Shown here one piece after another: positions 17,387-26,072 of a DNA stretch of 64,000 nucleotides. Numbering within the stretch: position 1 is the first letter of the stretch; every line of letters starts with the position of its first letter. The notes beneath the pieces were generated by a model. The model was given only the letters and a program-made list of their open reading frames with translations. It did not search any database and was not told the DNA's origin. Origin of the DNA: JAGVPT01 sp963772165 (GTDB lineage Bacteria; Bacteroidota; Ignavibacteria; UBA10030; UBA8401). A program made the position numbers and the translations under genes. The stretch covers positions 620,001 to 684,000 of the forward strand of contig CAVYWA010000005.1 in assembly GCA_963772165.1 (NCBI GenBank), written 5' to 3'.

Positions 17387-18539
17387 CTAATATCTCGGCA
17401 TAGCCGGGTCGATGAGTTCTGCCCATTCATCGATTCCCCCAACAAGATTTTTCACCTTCCGGAACCCGGATTGCTTCATAAATTCGACCGCTTGCCGGCT
17501 TCGACCGCCGACTTTGCAATGCACAATAATTTCTTTTGCCGTATCAAGCTCGCTAATCCGCTTTGGCAAATCCCTCAAAGGGAATCAAGTAACCGTTAAG
17601 GTTGCATATTTGATATTCTTGCGGCTCCCGCACGTCAAGGATGAAAAGATCGTCTTTATTGTCGAGCCGCTTCTTCAACTCATCAACAGTGATCTCGTGC
17701 TGTTCTTCCCGGGTGAAAGAATCCCAGCCTGCCTGGATGCCGCAAAATGCTTCGTAGTCGATAGGCGACGTTATTGTGCGATGCTGGCCGCACACAGGGC
17801 AATCGGGATTTTTTCGGAGCTTGAGTTCGCGGAATTTTGTTTTCAATGCGTCGAAGAGCAGTAACCGTCCCACCAGCGGCTCTCCTTTTCCGATAATAAG
17901 CTTCACCGTCTCATTCGCTTGAATTGTACCGATGATTCCCGGCAAAATTCCCAGCACTCCTCCTTCTGCACAGCTTGGAACCAGGCCCGGCGGAGGCGGC
18001 TCGGGGTATAAACAGCGATAGCACGGGCCGTCTTCAGCGGCAAAAACAGAGACTTGTCCCTCGAATCGGAAAATGCTTCCGTAGACATTCGGTTTCCCTG
18101 TCATGACACAGGCATCATTAACAAGATAACGGGTTGGAAAATTATCAGTTCCATCGACGATGATGTCATAACCCGAAAACAAATCTAATGCATTTTCCGA
18201 ATTGAGATGCATGTCATGCGTTTCAATTTTTACGAAAGGATTAATCCCTTCAAGCCGTTCTTTTGCCGAGGCAAGTTTGGGCCGCCCGACATCTTTTGTT
18301 GAATGCAAGACTTGACGCTGCAAATTGGAATAATCAACGACGTCAAAATCGACAATACCGATCCTTCCGACTCCGGCAGCGGCGAGGTACAATCCAAGCG
18401 GTGAGCCGAGGCCGCCGGCGCCGATCAACAGGACACTCGCGGCTTTCAATTTTTTCTGACCGTCCATGCCGACTTCCGGCATAATGAGATGCCTGCCGTA
18501 ACGGCGTATCTCTTCTCCCGACAATTCAACGTTCGCCAT
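17387..18539 (-). CDS. moeZ: MoeZ-type sulfur-carrier adenylyltransferase/sulfurtransferase (one-base frameshift)
   Basis: Activates the C-terminus of a small sulfur carrier with ATP and then loads it with sulfur. The E1-like domain shows LIGAGGLGSPLGLYLAAAG, VDGTDNFPTRYL, VPSCAEGGVLG and zinc pairs CYRC and CPVC. A rhodanese domain follows (DDLFILDVREPQEYQICN) with active-site Cys in IIVHCKVGGRSRQ. The frame breaks at the AAA at 17576-17578: straight reading ends at 17553, while removing one base gives GYLIPLRDLPKRI and a full rhodanese domain ending at 17387, 383 residues, close to mycobacterial MoeZ. It directly follows the carrier gene (TAA-ATG adjacent). Confidence 0.9.
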
Positions 18540-18821
18540 TTATATGCTTCCCCCCGCAATAGAAGGAATAATGCTGAGAATATCTTTTGCCGAAAGCGGT
18601 GTTAATTCTTTTTGCAAATAACGGATGTCTTCGTCGTTAACGTAGACATTGACAAAATTCCGGAGCTTCCCGTCGTCGGAGTAGAGGTGTTTTTGAAGCG
18701 CTGTATACTTCGTACACAAATTTTTCATTGCTTCTCCAACGGAGCTTCCCTCGACAACCACAGACTCCAGGTTATTCGTAAACTGCCTTAGCGGCGTTGG
18801 GATCAATATTTGAACCGGCAT
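18540..18821 (-). CDS. cysO: ThiS/MoaD-family sulfur carrier protein, CysO-like, with two extra C-terminal residues
   Basis: Ubiquitin-fold carrier that would hold sulfur as a C-terminal thiocarboxylate for cysteine synthesis. 93 residues, MPVQILIPTPLRQFT, with FVNVYVNDEDIRYL and the loop before the tail (LSIIPSIAGG). The usual diglycine end (Gly90-Gly91) is followed by Ser-Ile, so a peptidase must trim it before adenylation. A JAMM peptidase is encoded immediately upstream. The order cysM, JAMM peptidase, carrier, moeZ makes a CysO role much more likely than molybdopterin or thiamine synthesis. Confidence 0.88.
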   Translation of the reverse strand: MPVQILIPTPLRQFTNNLESVVVEGSSVGEAMKNLCTKYTALQKHLYSDDGKLRNFVNVYVNDEDIRYLQKELTPLSAKDILSIIPSIAGGSI

Positions 18822-18845
18822 TATTGTTCCTCGTAAGATTAGTAA

Positions 18846-19268
18846 TTATTCGATAACAACGTTCTCTTCGTTGAATTTGCTCCGGTCGTTTTCCATCACC
18901 CATGAACGGATGTCATGGTAATTATTCTTTATGATCGAGACGATGACATACGAAAACCAGGGGAATGCATGGTCAAGATCGTATTTCGAGGCAACCGAGG
19001 GCGAGTCAGGGTGGGAATGATAGAATCCGATAATGTCAACTTTTTTTGCCCGCGCAGCTTTTTCTGCCTCCCGGTAATCGTCGGGCGTAATAAGGAACCG
19101 ATGGTATCGTTCCGATTCCTCGAATTGATTCTCTATGACGAAGACTTCACCGACAATCCTTTGATCCCCTTTCATTATGCCGAAGAGGACACCGCAGCAC
19201 TCATGCGGGAAGGCCCGTTCGCCATGTTTTCGAATTGCTTCGAAGACTGATTGCGAAAGCTTAAGCAT
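18846..19268 (-). CDS. mec: JAMM/MPN+ metallopeptidase, Mec-type
   Basis: Zinc peptidase that in Mycobacterium releases cysteine from the CysO-cysteine adduct. 140 residues. The complete JAMM motif is present: Glu23, then His84-x-His86, seven residues, Ser94, two residues, Asp97 (within GFYHSHPDSPSVASKYD). The start overlaps the end of cysM by 8 bases and the carrier gene follows after 24. Because the carrier ends in GG-Ser-Ile, this enzyme may also remove that dipeptide, as QbsD does for QbsE in Pseudomonas; that second role is inference. Confidence 0.9.
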   Translation of the reverse strand: MLKLSQSVFEAIRKHGERAFPHECCGVLFGIMKGDQRIVGEVFVIENQFEESERYHRFLITPDDYREAEKAARAKKVDIIGFYHSHPDSPSVASKYDLDHAFPWFSYVIVSIIKNNYHDIRSWVMENDRSKFNEENVVIE

Positions 19269-20202
19269 GGTCTTCCCAAATATGTTCGCTTAAATATCTC
19301 GAACCGTCGTCGCAAAAGATCGTCACAACGGTGCCTAAAGAAATCTTTTTTGCAATCCTCAGCGCGGCCGCAAGATTGGCGCCCGAAGAAATTCCAAGAA
19401 GCAATCCCTCTTCTCGTGCTAACCTTTTCATCATTGCCTGCGCTTCTTCGGTGGATACCTCCACAGCGTCATCGGCAGTCGACGGGTCATAGATGCCGGG
19501 CACAATTGCCGATGGCATATGTTTGAGCCCCTCGAGTCCGTGAAGAGGAGAATCCGGCTGCACAGAAATGCATTGAATGCTTGAACGGAACTCTTTCAAC
19601 CGCCGGGCCGTTCCCACAAATGTCCCGCTTGTTCCTAATCCCGCAACAAAATGGGTTACGGTGCCGCTTGTTTGCCGAATAATTTCCTCTGCCGTTCCGT
19701 GGTAGTGCGCTTTCCAGTTTGCCGGATTGTTGTACTGGTCCGGGTAAAAGTACTTCCCCGGGTTATCCTCTACGAGTTGTTTCACTTTCCGTTGTGCCCC
19801 GTCGGTACCCTCCAACGGGTTTGTCAGAGTAAGGTTTGCTCCAAAAGCCGCAATCATTTTCTTTCTCTCAGCAGAGGCATTGGAAGGCATGAAAATGTGA
19901 ACCCGGTAACCAAGCGCCGCTCCGAACATTGCCAATGCGATGCCGGTGTTGCCGCTGGTCGCATCGACGATGGTCTTTTCATGTGTGAGGCTGCCGGATC
20001 TCTCTCCTACGCGAATCATGTTGAGCGTTGCTCGGTCTTTCACAGACCCGCTTGGATTCTGCCATTCGGCTTTGCCATAAATTTCTACGCCGTCGAGTTC
20101 TTTCCCGATGTGGTTCATTTTGACGAGCGGTGTATTGCCTACCATTCCCGATAACATGGTATGGTACACCGCCGGCCGGACAGTTGTCTCAATCGTGTTC
20201 AA
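19261..20202 (-). CDS. cysM: Cysteine synthase, CysM type (PLP)
   Basis: PLP enzyme that replaces the activated hydroxyl of O-phosphoserine or O-acetylserine with sulfur. Motifs are VGNTPLVKM, the PLP lysine in NPSGSVKDRA, the TSGNTG substrate loop, GLGTSGTFVG and LGISSGAN. Its position beside carrier, JAMM peptidase and activator suggests it uses carrier-bound thiocarboxylate, as mycobacterial CysM does. The frame opens with TTG at 20202 preceded by AAGGA; an ATG 14 codons in (MLSGMVGNTPLV) is the alternative start and would match the shorter N-terminus of mycobacterial CysM. Confidence 0.92.
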   Translation of the reverse strand: MNTIETTVRPAVYHTMLSGMVGNTPLVKMNHIGKELDGVEIYGKAEWQNPSGSVKDRATLNMIRVGERSGSLTHEKTIVDATSGNTGIALAMFGAALGYRVHIFMPSNASAERKKMIAAFGANLTLTNPLEGTDGAQRKVKQLVEDNPGKYFYPDQYNNPANWKAHYHGTAEEIIRQTSGTVTHFVAGLGTSGTFVGTARRLKEFRSSIQCISVQPDSPLHGLEGLKHMPSAIVPGIYDPSTADDAVEVSTEEAQAMMKRLAREEGLLLGISSGANLAAALRIAKKISLGTVVTIFCDDGSRYLSEHIWEDHA

Positions 20203-20279
20203 ACGAGTAATATCCTTGCTGAGAAAGGTTTTGTTTACATTATACTATAACACAAAGTCTGGGAGGAAGGTTCAACCGT

Positions 20280-20831
20280 TTACATCCCAAGGGCAGATGA
20301 ATTTGCTTTCAAAGCATCGATGACGAATTGTATATGTTCCTCCAACGGGAGGCCGAGTTCCGCTGCACCCTGCACAATCTCCTCCCTGTTGACGCTTCGA
20401 GCGAATGCTTTATCTTTCAATTTCTTTTTCACTGAGTTGACTTCCAGTCCCTCAATCTTTTTATTTGGACGTACCAGAGAACAGGCGACAATGAACCCGC
20501 ATAATTCATCGCATGCAAACAACACCTTTGCCATCAGCGATTCCCTGGGGACGCCTGAATACGAGGCATGTCCAAGGATTGCGGTGCGGATTTCGTCCGA
20601 GTATCCCTTTGTCTTCAGGATTTCCGAGCCTTTGACCGGATGGTCGGGCGCCTGAGGATACATCTCGTAGTCGAAATCGTGAATCAATCCCGTGACGCCC
20701 CACAGTTCTTCGTCGGCGGAGAATTTTTTTGCATACGCGCGCATTGCAGTTTCAACCGCTAATGCATGCTTCCGAAGGCTTTCACTTTTTGTATATTCGT
20801 ATAACAGCGCAAGAGTACTGGATCGGTCCAT
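20280..20831 (-). CDS. HD-domain hydrolase
   Basis: Predicted metal-dependent phosphohydrolase of the HD superfamily, substrate unknown. 183 residues from MDRSSTLALLYEYT at 20831, with AAAGGA upstream; an upstream extension in frame lacks a ribosome-binding site and overlaps the divergent small gene. Visible motifs are LRKHALAVETAM (first His) and VTGLIHDFDYEM (HD pair), then LGHASYSG and CDELCGFI. Members of this type are often annotated as HDIG-domain proteins. 77 bases separate it from cysM. Confidence 0.85.
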   Translation of the reverse strand: MDRSSTLALLYEYTKSESLRKHALAVETAMRAYAKKFSADEELWGVTGLIHDFDYEMYPQAPDHPVKGSEILKTKGYSDEIRTAILGHASYSGVPRESLMAKVLFACDELCGFIVACSLVRPNKKIEGLEVNSVKKKLKDKAFARSVNREEIVQGAAELGLPLEEHIQFVIDALKANSSALGM

Positions 20832-20849
20832 ACAACCGTCCTTTCTTTT

Positions 20850-20878
20850 TTGATTTTCGGGGGAGGAGTTACTACATT
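20850..20878 (+). promoter_or_regulatory. Promoter of the small zinc-motif membrane protein
   Basis: TTGATT (20850-20855), 17-base spacer, TACATT (20873-20878) on the plus strand, giving a leader of about 20 bases before the ATG at 20905. Confidence 0.55.
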
Positions 20879-20904
20879 TTACTAATTCATTAAAGGGATT
20901 TTTT

Positions 20905-21147
20905 ATGACATTATCAATTTTGGCGGTTCTTTTCCTTTTGATGCTCATCGCCATAATATTTTATGGTTACGGCTTCATTATGAGATCAGTCAAGCCAGTA
21001 AGCCAGAAGGATTATGAAGCATGCGCAATTTGTAAGAGGCTATTTGAAAAACAACAGCTCGTAGAAAGGGAAATTGGAGATTCCAGGCTCGCCTATTTTT
21101 GCAAAGCATGCATTCTTCGGCTCTATGAGGATGCTTCAAATATCTGA
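20905..21147 (+). CDS. Small membrane protein with two CxxC pairs, function unknown
   Basis: 80 residues. One N-terminal transmembrane helix (LSILAVLFLLMLIAIIFYGYG) is followed by a short cytosolic domain with CAIC (residues about 42-45) and CKAC near the C-terminus, a likely zinc knuckle or redox pair. Support for it being real: a promoter-like element, AAAGGG seven bases before the ATG, and membrane-plus-zinc design that random reading frames rarely show. It lies divergent from the HD gene and convergent with nth. I do not recognise a family. Confidence 0.65.
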   Translation: MTLSILAVLFLLMLIAIIFYGYGFIMRSVKPVSQKDYEACAICKRLFEKQQLVEREIGDSRLAYFCKACILRLYEDASNI

Positions 21148-21161
21148 CAACTCCGCAGCCT

Positions 21162-21827
21162 TTAAGCCTCTGACGATGGGCACACGGAATTGAGGATGCA
21201 GAGCCCGCATTGCGGTTTTCGCGCCCCGCATATCTGCCTTCCGTGTTGAATGAGCGCATCCCCAAAAGAAAGCCAGTCCTTCCGCTCGATCACTTGACAC
21301 AAGTCCGTTTCGATTTTTACCGGGTTTGCATTTCTGGTTAGCCCAAGCCGTTGTGATACGCGTGCAACGTGCGTATCGACGACTATCCCCGATGTCATGT
21401 TGAACGCGCCGCTGAGAACGCAATTTGCGGTTTTACGTCCCACTCCCGGAAGCTGAACAAGTGCATCCATCGACGGCGGAACTTCGCCGCCATATTTTTC
21501 GATAAGTACTCTGCAGCAGTTGATAATATTTTTTGCCTTGTTGCGGTAAAATCCCGTCGAATGGATCGAGTGTTCAAGCTCGGAAGGATTGGCATGAGCG
21601 AACGCTTCGGCTGTGGTATATTTTTTGAACAACGCCGGTGTCACCATGTTGACCCGGGCATCGGTACATTGCGCGGAAAGAATCACGGAAATTAAGAGCT
21701 GAAGTGGATTCGTGTAATGGAGAGCTATAGAAGCAGAAGGATACCGGTCTTGAAGCAACGATTGTATGATGCGCGCGCGTTGAGCTTTTTCTTGCGTCGA
21801 CTCGCTTCCCTGTAGATTCCTCTCCAT
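21162..21827 (-). CDS. nth: Endonuclease III
   Basis: Base-excision DNA glycosylase/AP lyase for oxidised pyrimidines. 221 residues, normal length. The helix-hairpin-helix LPGVGRKTANCV contains the catalytic lysine, VVDTHVARVSQRLGL contains the catalytic aspartate, and the C-terminal 4Fe-4S cluster loop has the exact spacing C-x6-C-x2-C-x5-C (CGARKPQCGLCILNSVC). Two bases separate it from the preceding unknown gene. Confidence 0.97.
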   Translation of the reverse strand: MERNLQGSESTQEKAQRARIIQSLLQDRYPSASIALHYTNPLQLLISVILSAQCTDARVNMVTPALFKKYTTAEAFAHANPSELEHSIHSTGFYRNKAKNIINCCRVLIEKYGGEVPPSMDALVQLPGVGRKTANCVLSGAFNMTSGIVVDTHVARVSQRLGLTRNANPVKIETDLCQVIERKDWLSFGDALIQHGRQICGARKPQCGLCILNSVCPSSEA

Positions 21828-21829
21828 GC

Positions 21830-22810
21830 CTATGCAATGATCTCCTTCACGATAAGAGCGGCATCTGCTGTCAGGGCTTTCTTGATGTTTTCATTCTCTA
21901 TTAATCCGAGCCATCTTATAATTTCAAAGAGTAATTTTTGATCCGGGATCAACACGATGCGAATCGTAAAATTATTGTCTTCGTGGAATGGGAATTTATT
22001 TTGCAACAACGATAACTGGTGGAGGTTAAATTCTTTTGACAACGTGTCAAATATTTTTTCCAGTTCCGCAATGAACTCTGCGCTTTTGATTCCCCTCGTT
22101 TGCGGATACAGAGCCGCCTCCCACGAGCTTCCCCTTTGCTCGGTTGTGCCGACGGTCGAGAGCACGTTATATATTCCCGTCCAGGTATGTTCGGCAAGCG
22201 GCGATAGATTTCCTGCGGCGATGCTTTTGCGAATTATATGCTCCAGGATGTCAAGGTTGATCCCTGTTTCCAGACGATACACTGTTTCGAAAATATTTGA
22301 GGGAGTTTTTCCACGCGCAAAGCCTAAGTGCTTTAAGCTGCGTTTTCCCCCTGAAAGCATTTTTCGCACAAGCACGGACAATTTTGTTTGAGAGCTGACG
22401 ATTTTTGCATCGGGGAGAACGCGGGATGACCAGGCGTCTTCTATCCCGATATCGACCGCAGGAAGAATTTGATCGGAATATTTTTCGAGAGCCTCCTTGA
22501 TGATTCTCTGAACATCGGCGTTGTCGGATTTGATCGGGGTCGACAGATATTGGTTCAGGCTTCCTTGTGCAACTTGGGCTGATTTGCTCCGTGCTTCAAG
22601 AAGAGACGATTGGAAGGCTTGACGGAGCGTTGTGGCTTCCGCAAGAGTATTGAGGAGGGAAGCTTTTAATTCTTCACGGTGATTCGCTTTTTCAGAAGAT
22701 TCACTGGATCCTTTTTGGGAGTCGGTTAACTCCGCTCCCGGGCCCGGTTGGTGCATTACGCAGTAGGAGATCGTTCTCGAAGGAATCCCAAGTTCGCTGA
22801 AGATGCTCAT
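21830..22810 (-). CDS. Unrecognised cytosolic protein
   Basis: About 326 residues from MSIFSELGIPSRTISY at 22810; the frame stays open upstream to 22885, so the start is uncertain and no good Shine-Dalgarno is seen. No signal peptide or membrane helix. An opening GIPSRTISYCV motif and a Ser/Glu/Lys-rich linker lead to a helical body. Candidate conserved patches are SVLVRKMLSGGKRSLKHLGFARGKTPSNIFETVY and a Trp-containing HTWTGIYNVL. The patches contain no catalytic motif I know. Its codon use resembles its neighbours, and it sits two bases before nth, so co-transcription is likely. Confidence 0.6.
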   Translation of the reverse strand: MSIFSELGIPSRTISYCVMHQPGPGAELTDSQKGSSESSEKANHREELKASLLNTLAEATTLRQAFQSSLLEARSKSAQVAQGSLNQYLSTPIKSDNADVQRIIKEALEKYSDQILPAVDIGIEDAWSSRVLPDAKIVSSQTKLSVLVRKMLSGGKRSLKHLGFARGKTPSNIFETVYRLETGINLDILEHIIRKSIAAGNLSPLAEHTWTGIYNVLSTVGTTEQRGSSWEAALYPQTRGIKSAEFIAELEKIFDTLSKEFNLHQLSLLQNKFPFHEDNNFTIRIVLIPDQKLLFEIIRWLGLIENENIKKALTADAALIVKEIIA

Positions 22811-22957
22811 TCCTATTGTCTCGTTTATACCTGAATAGTGTGAAACCGGGCGCGCCCCCGGTATGGGGCAGACGCCGGCTCGCAAGAATTAAATTACTTG
22901 TTTCTCCGGCGATGCATTTTGAAGAAATTCGCAACCCAATTACCTGCCTTCATCGGA

Positions 22958-23554
22958 CTACCATACCTTCACATCGCCGAACACTTGGTGTGAAACAATG
23001 CGAAGTTTTTTTGATGCTGTGGAATAATTTGGAGATGAATAAAAAATCTCCTGGCCAAATCCGCTTTTCATGTTGCCCAGGACCCTAACATCCCCGAACA
23101 CCGAATGGGTCGTCACCGCTATCTCGATATCCTTCGGAACCAGAACGTGCAAGTCGCCGAAGACCCCGTCCAATTTGAGCAGCTGTTCCCCTTCTGCTAA
23201 TGCTATTTCAGAGAGGTCAATATTCATGTCTCCGAATGTATTCGAGATCGACCCGCCGCGGAATTCCTTTGAATTGATCTTGAGGTCGACATCCCCGAAG
23301 ACATTTGAGTTGTTGACCATTGAGGCATTGAATTCCTGTGTCGTACCGGTGTTCACAGAGCCGGCCGGCGGCGGTTGAGTCGAACTCCGCCCATACCGGA
23401 AAAAAATCCGGATCCCGATAAGGATAAGAATCAGGGGCCAATAGGTAGAAATGATGGAGCCAAAATCCGCGATGCCGAGGTTGTCAAGCAGAAAAAGGAC
23501 TCCAAGCGTGATAAGTATTAATGCGCCAAGATACGGCCTTCGATGCGCGCTCAT
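22958..23554 (-). CDS. LiaF-like membrane protein with a repeated FGD motif
   Basis: 198 residues. Two N-terminal transmembrane helices (LGALILITLGVLFLLDNLG and WPLILILIGIRIFF) with a short turn, then a Pro-rich linker and a soluble domain in which the motif [N/S/V]-x-FGD recurs five times (NVFGDV, NTFGDM, GVFGDL, SVFGDV, QVFGDV). This is the pattern of the LiaF/VraT C-terminal domain, a beta-helix-like fold. In Firmicutes LiaF restrains an envelope-stress two-component system; no histidine kinase or regulator is nearby here, so the role is unknown. Confidence 0.85.
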   Translation of the reverse strand: MSAHRRPYLGALILITLGVLFLLDNLGIADFGSIISTYWPLILILIGIRIFFRYGRSSTQPPPAGSVNTGTTQEFNASMVNNSNVFGDVDLKINSKEFRGGSISNTFGDMNIDLSEIALAEGEQLLKLDGVFGDLHVLVPKDIEIAVTTHSVFGDVRVLGNMKSGFGQEIFYSSPNYSTASKKLRIVSHQVFGDVKVW

Positions 23555-23571
23555 GTGTTTCTCCTTTACAG

Positions 23572-25323
23572 TTACCGTTTAAACGATGCAAAATATTTTT
23601 GGACTTGGTGCAAGTCCATCGTGTTCAGGATGTCATTTTTCTCAAGCCATCCTTTTCGGGCAATGCCGACGCCGTACCGCACGTCGTGCAATCCGTCAAC
23701 GACGTGCGCGTCAGGATTGATTGATATTTTGACGCCCTTCTCTTTCGCATACTTGCACATCCGCCAGTCGAGGTCCAATCGGGAAGGATGCGCGTTGATT
23801 TCGATGCATTTTCCATACTCCGCCGCCGCATCAATGATCGCCGTTTGGTTTAGCGGATAACCGTCCCGCTGAAGCAGCAATCGCCCCGTTGGATGTCCCA
23901 GGACCGTCACATATTTATTTTTTATTGCCTTCAAAATTCGCTTCGTCATTTCAGCTTCCGACATTTTGAAGCTGCTGTGTACGGAAGCGACAACGTAATC
24001 GAATGTCGAAAGAATTTTATCGCTGAAGTCGAGTGCACCTGTCGGCAGAATATCGACTTCTGTTCCACTAAAGATACGGAATTTGGGCCATTTTTGATTC
24101 AAGGTATTAATTTCTTTCTGCTGCTTTTTTACACGTTCTTCGGTCAAACCGTTGGCATAGACGGCAATTTTGCTGTGGTCTGCTATGCCGAGATATTCCC
24201 ACCCTAATTTCTGAGCGGCCAGCGCCATTTCCAGGAGGGTATTAATTCCATCACTGTAAGTTGTATGGCAATGGAATGTTCCCCGGATATCATTTTCGGA
24301 GACAAGCTGAGGAAGTTTGTTTTTTTCCGCGGCCTCAATTTCCCCGAAGTCTTCGCGCAGTTCCGGCGGCGTATATTCAAGGCCAAGGGTTTTATAGATG
24401 CCCTGCTCGTCTTTGCACGGTACAGTTTGTTTTGCCTTTCCCCTTTTTTCTTCCGACCCAAGTTTCGAGAAACCGTACTCGTTCAGACTCAGGTTGAATT
24501 TTTTGGCGATTGTTCGCAGGCGAACATTATGGTCTTTGCTGCCCGTAAAGTAATTCAGCGCAAAGGGAAATTCGGAGTCATCCACAACGCGGAGGTCACA
24601 GTTGATCCCGGATTTGAGAACAACGCTCGATTTTGTTTCACCCTGGCCGGTGATGCGTTCCACATCGGGATGTGAAGTAAATGCCTTCATAATTCCAGGA
24701 ACAGCAGTTGTTTTTGCGCTGGCGACGATGTCGATGTCGCCGATGATCTCCTTTTTTCGCCGCAGGCTGCCGGCAATTTCTGCCCGAATAATTCCCTTTT
24801 GTTTCTGAACGACACTGTAAATGCTTTTTGCATCTTTTTCCGCCACCGAATATAAAAATTTGGAACTATGCTTCCTGAGCGCTTCGATCCCCGTTAAAAT
24901 ATTTTCCTCGGTTTTTTTCCCGAAGCCTTCCACCTTTTCAAGCTTGCCGGCTTTGCATGCTGCTTCAAGCTCCTCAACCGATTGTATCTTCAACTTTTCA
25001 TACAAAAGTTTAACCTTTTTCGGTCCAACGCCTGCAATGCGCAGCATCGCCATTAATCCTTCGGGAAGGGACGATTTCAATTCCTCATAATACTCCGATT
25101 TTCCCGTGGTTACGAGCTCCGTTATTTTTTCCGCAATGGCCTGGCCGATGCCTTTGATGTTCCTGAGTTCATTGGAACGAACGAGCGTCTCCAGGTCGTC
25201 GGTGGCTCCTTCAATTGCCCGGGCGGCATTATGGTATGCGCGGCATTTGAAAGGGTTCTCTCCTTTCAATTCCAACAGGGTTCCAATTTGGTCGAGGATG
25301 TCGGAAACTTTTGCTTTTTCCAT
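23572..25323 (-). CDS. polX: DNA polymerase/3'-5' exonuclease PolX
   Basis: Family X gap-filling polymerase with a C-terminal PHP exonuclease domain. 583 residues, typical length. The N-terminal HhH region reads LLELKGENPFKCRAYHNAAR and IAGVGPKKVKLLYEKL; the nucleotidyltransferase motif is GSLRRKKEIIGDIDIV, with the two catalytic aspartates. The PHP metal motifs are FHCHTTYSDG, LGIADHS, GHPTGRL, INAHPSRLDLDW and NPDAH. It lies 17 bases before the LiaF-like gene and eight bases after the LOG-family gene. Confidence 0.97.
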   Translation of the reverse strand: MEKAKVSDILDQIGTLLELKGENPFKCRAYHNAARAIEGATDDLETLVRSNELRNIKGIGQAIAEKITELVTTGKSEYYEELKSSLPEGLMAMLRIAGVGPKKVKLLYEKLKIQSVEELEAACKAGKLEKVEGFGKKTEENILTGIEALRKHSSKFLYSVAEKDAKSIYSVVQKQKGIIRAEIAGSLRRKKEIIGDIDIVASAKTTAVPGIMKAFTSHPDVERITGQGETKSSVVLKSGINCDLRVVDDSEFPFALNYFTGSKDHNVRLRTIAKKFNLSLNEYGFSKLGSEEKRGKAKQTVPCKDEQGIYKTLGLEYTPPELREDFGEIEAAEKNKLPQLVSENDIRGTFHCHTTYSDGINTLLEMALAAQKLGWEYLGIADHSKIAVYANGLTEERVKKQQKEINTLNQKWPKFRIFSGTEVDILPTGALDFSDKILSTFDYVVASVHSSFKMSEAEMTKRILKAIKNKYVTVLGHPTGRLLLQRDGYPLNQTAIIDAAAEYGKCIEINAHPSRLDLDWRMCKYAKEKGVKISINPDAHVVDGLHDVRYGVGIARKGWLEKNDILNTMDLHQVQKYFASFKR

Positions 25324-25331
25324 CTCAATCT

Positions 25332-26042
25332 CTAAAAGTTTGGTGCGTGTTCAGCGCCTTTGTAGAAATCAGTGACTATTTGTGCGGCAACTTTAGGGTC
25401 ATCCGTCACGGAAAACAACTGCAGGTCAACTTCTGAAATATTTCCTTCAGCGAGCATTGTTTTCTTTATCCAATCAAACAATCCGGCCCAGTATTCTTTC
25501 CCCATAAGAACGATTGGAAATCTGCTGACCTTTCTCGTTTGGACGAGCGTAATAGATTCGAACATTTCATCGAGCGTGCCGAATCCCCCTGGCATCACAA
25601 CAAACGCTTGGGCATATTTGACAAACATGACTTTGCGGATATAAAAGTGCCGGAACGTTATCAATTTATCTTTGTCGATATAAGGATTGGCGCTTTGTTC
25701 AAACGGTAAATCGATATTGATTCCCACCGAAACGCCCCCCGCTTCTTTCGCCCCTTTGTTGGCAGCTTCCATAATACCGGGCCCGCCGCCGGAAATAACG
25801 CCGTATCCGTTATGAGCAAATTCCTTGGCGACTTGCGTCGTCATTTCATAATAGCGTGTGCCGGGTTTTGTCCGGGCCGAACCAAATATTGTGATGCACG
25901 GGCCGAGACGGGAAAACGTTTGGAATCCTTCGACAAACTCGGACATCACGCGGAACACTCTCCAGATGTCATCTTGAGTTTTGAGAAGTTGGTCGAGTGT
26001 TTTATCCTGAGCGATATCATGTTCTGTTTTTACCGATGCCAT
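25332..26042 (-). CDS. LOG-family Rossmann-fold protein (TIGR00730 type)
   Basis: 236 residues. The two family signatures are present: SGGGPGIMEAANKGAKEAGG and PGGFGTLDEMFE. Members include cytokinin-activating phosphoribohydrolases and nucleotide 5'-monophosphate nucleosidases; which nucleotide is used cannot be told from sequence. The start has AAAGGA upstream. It begins a likely cotranscribed run with polX and the LiaF-like gene. Confidence 0.92.
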   Translation of the reverse strand: MASVKTEHDIAQDKTLDQLLKTQDDIWRVFRVMSEFVEGFQTFSRLGPCITIFGSARTKPGTRYYEMTTQVAKEFAHNGYGVISGGGPGIMEAANKGAKEAGGVSVGINIDLPFEQSANPYIDKDKLITFRHFYIRKVMFVKYAQAFVVMPGGFGTLDEMFESITLVQTRKVSRFPIVLMGKEYWAGLFDWIKKTMLAEGNISEVDLQLFSVTDDPKVAAQIVTDFYKGAEHAPNF

Positions 26043-26072
26043 GGTGAAATTCCTTTTCGTGTGTTGGCTGAA

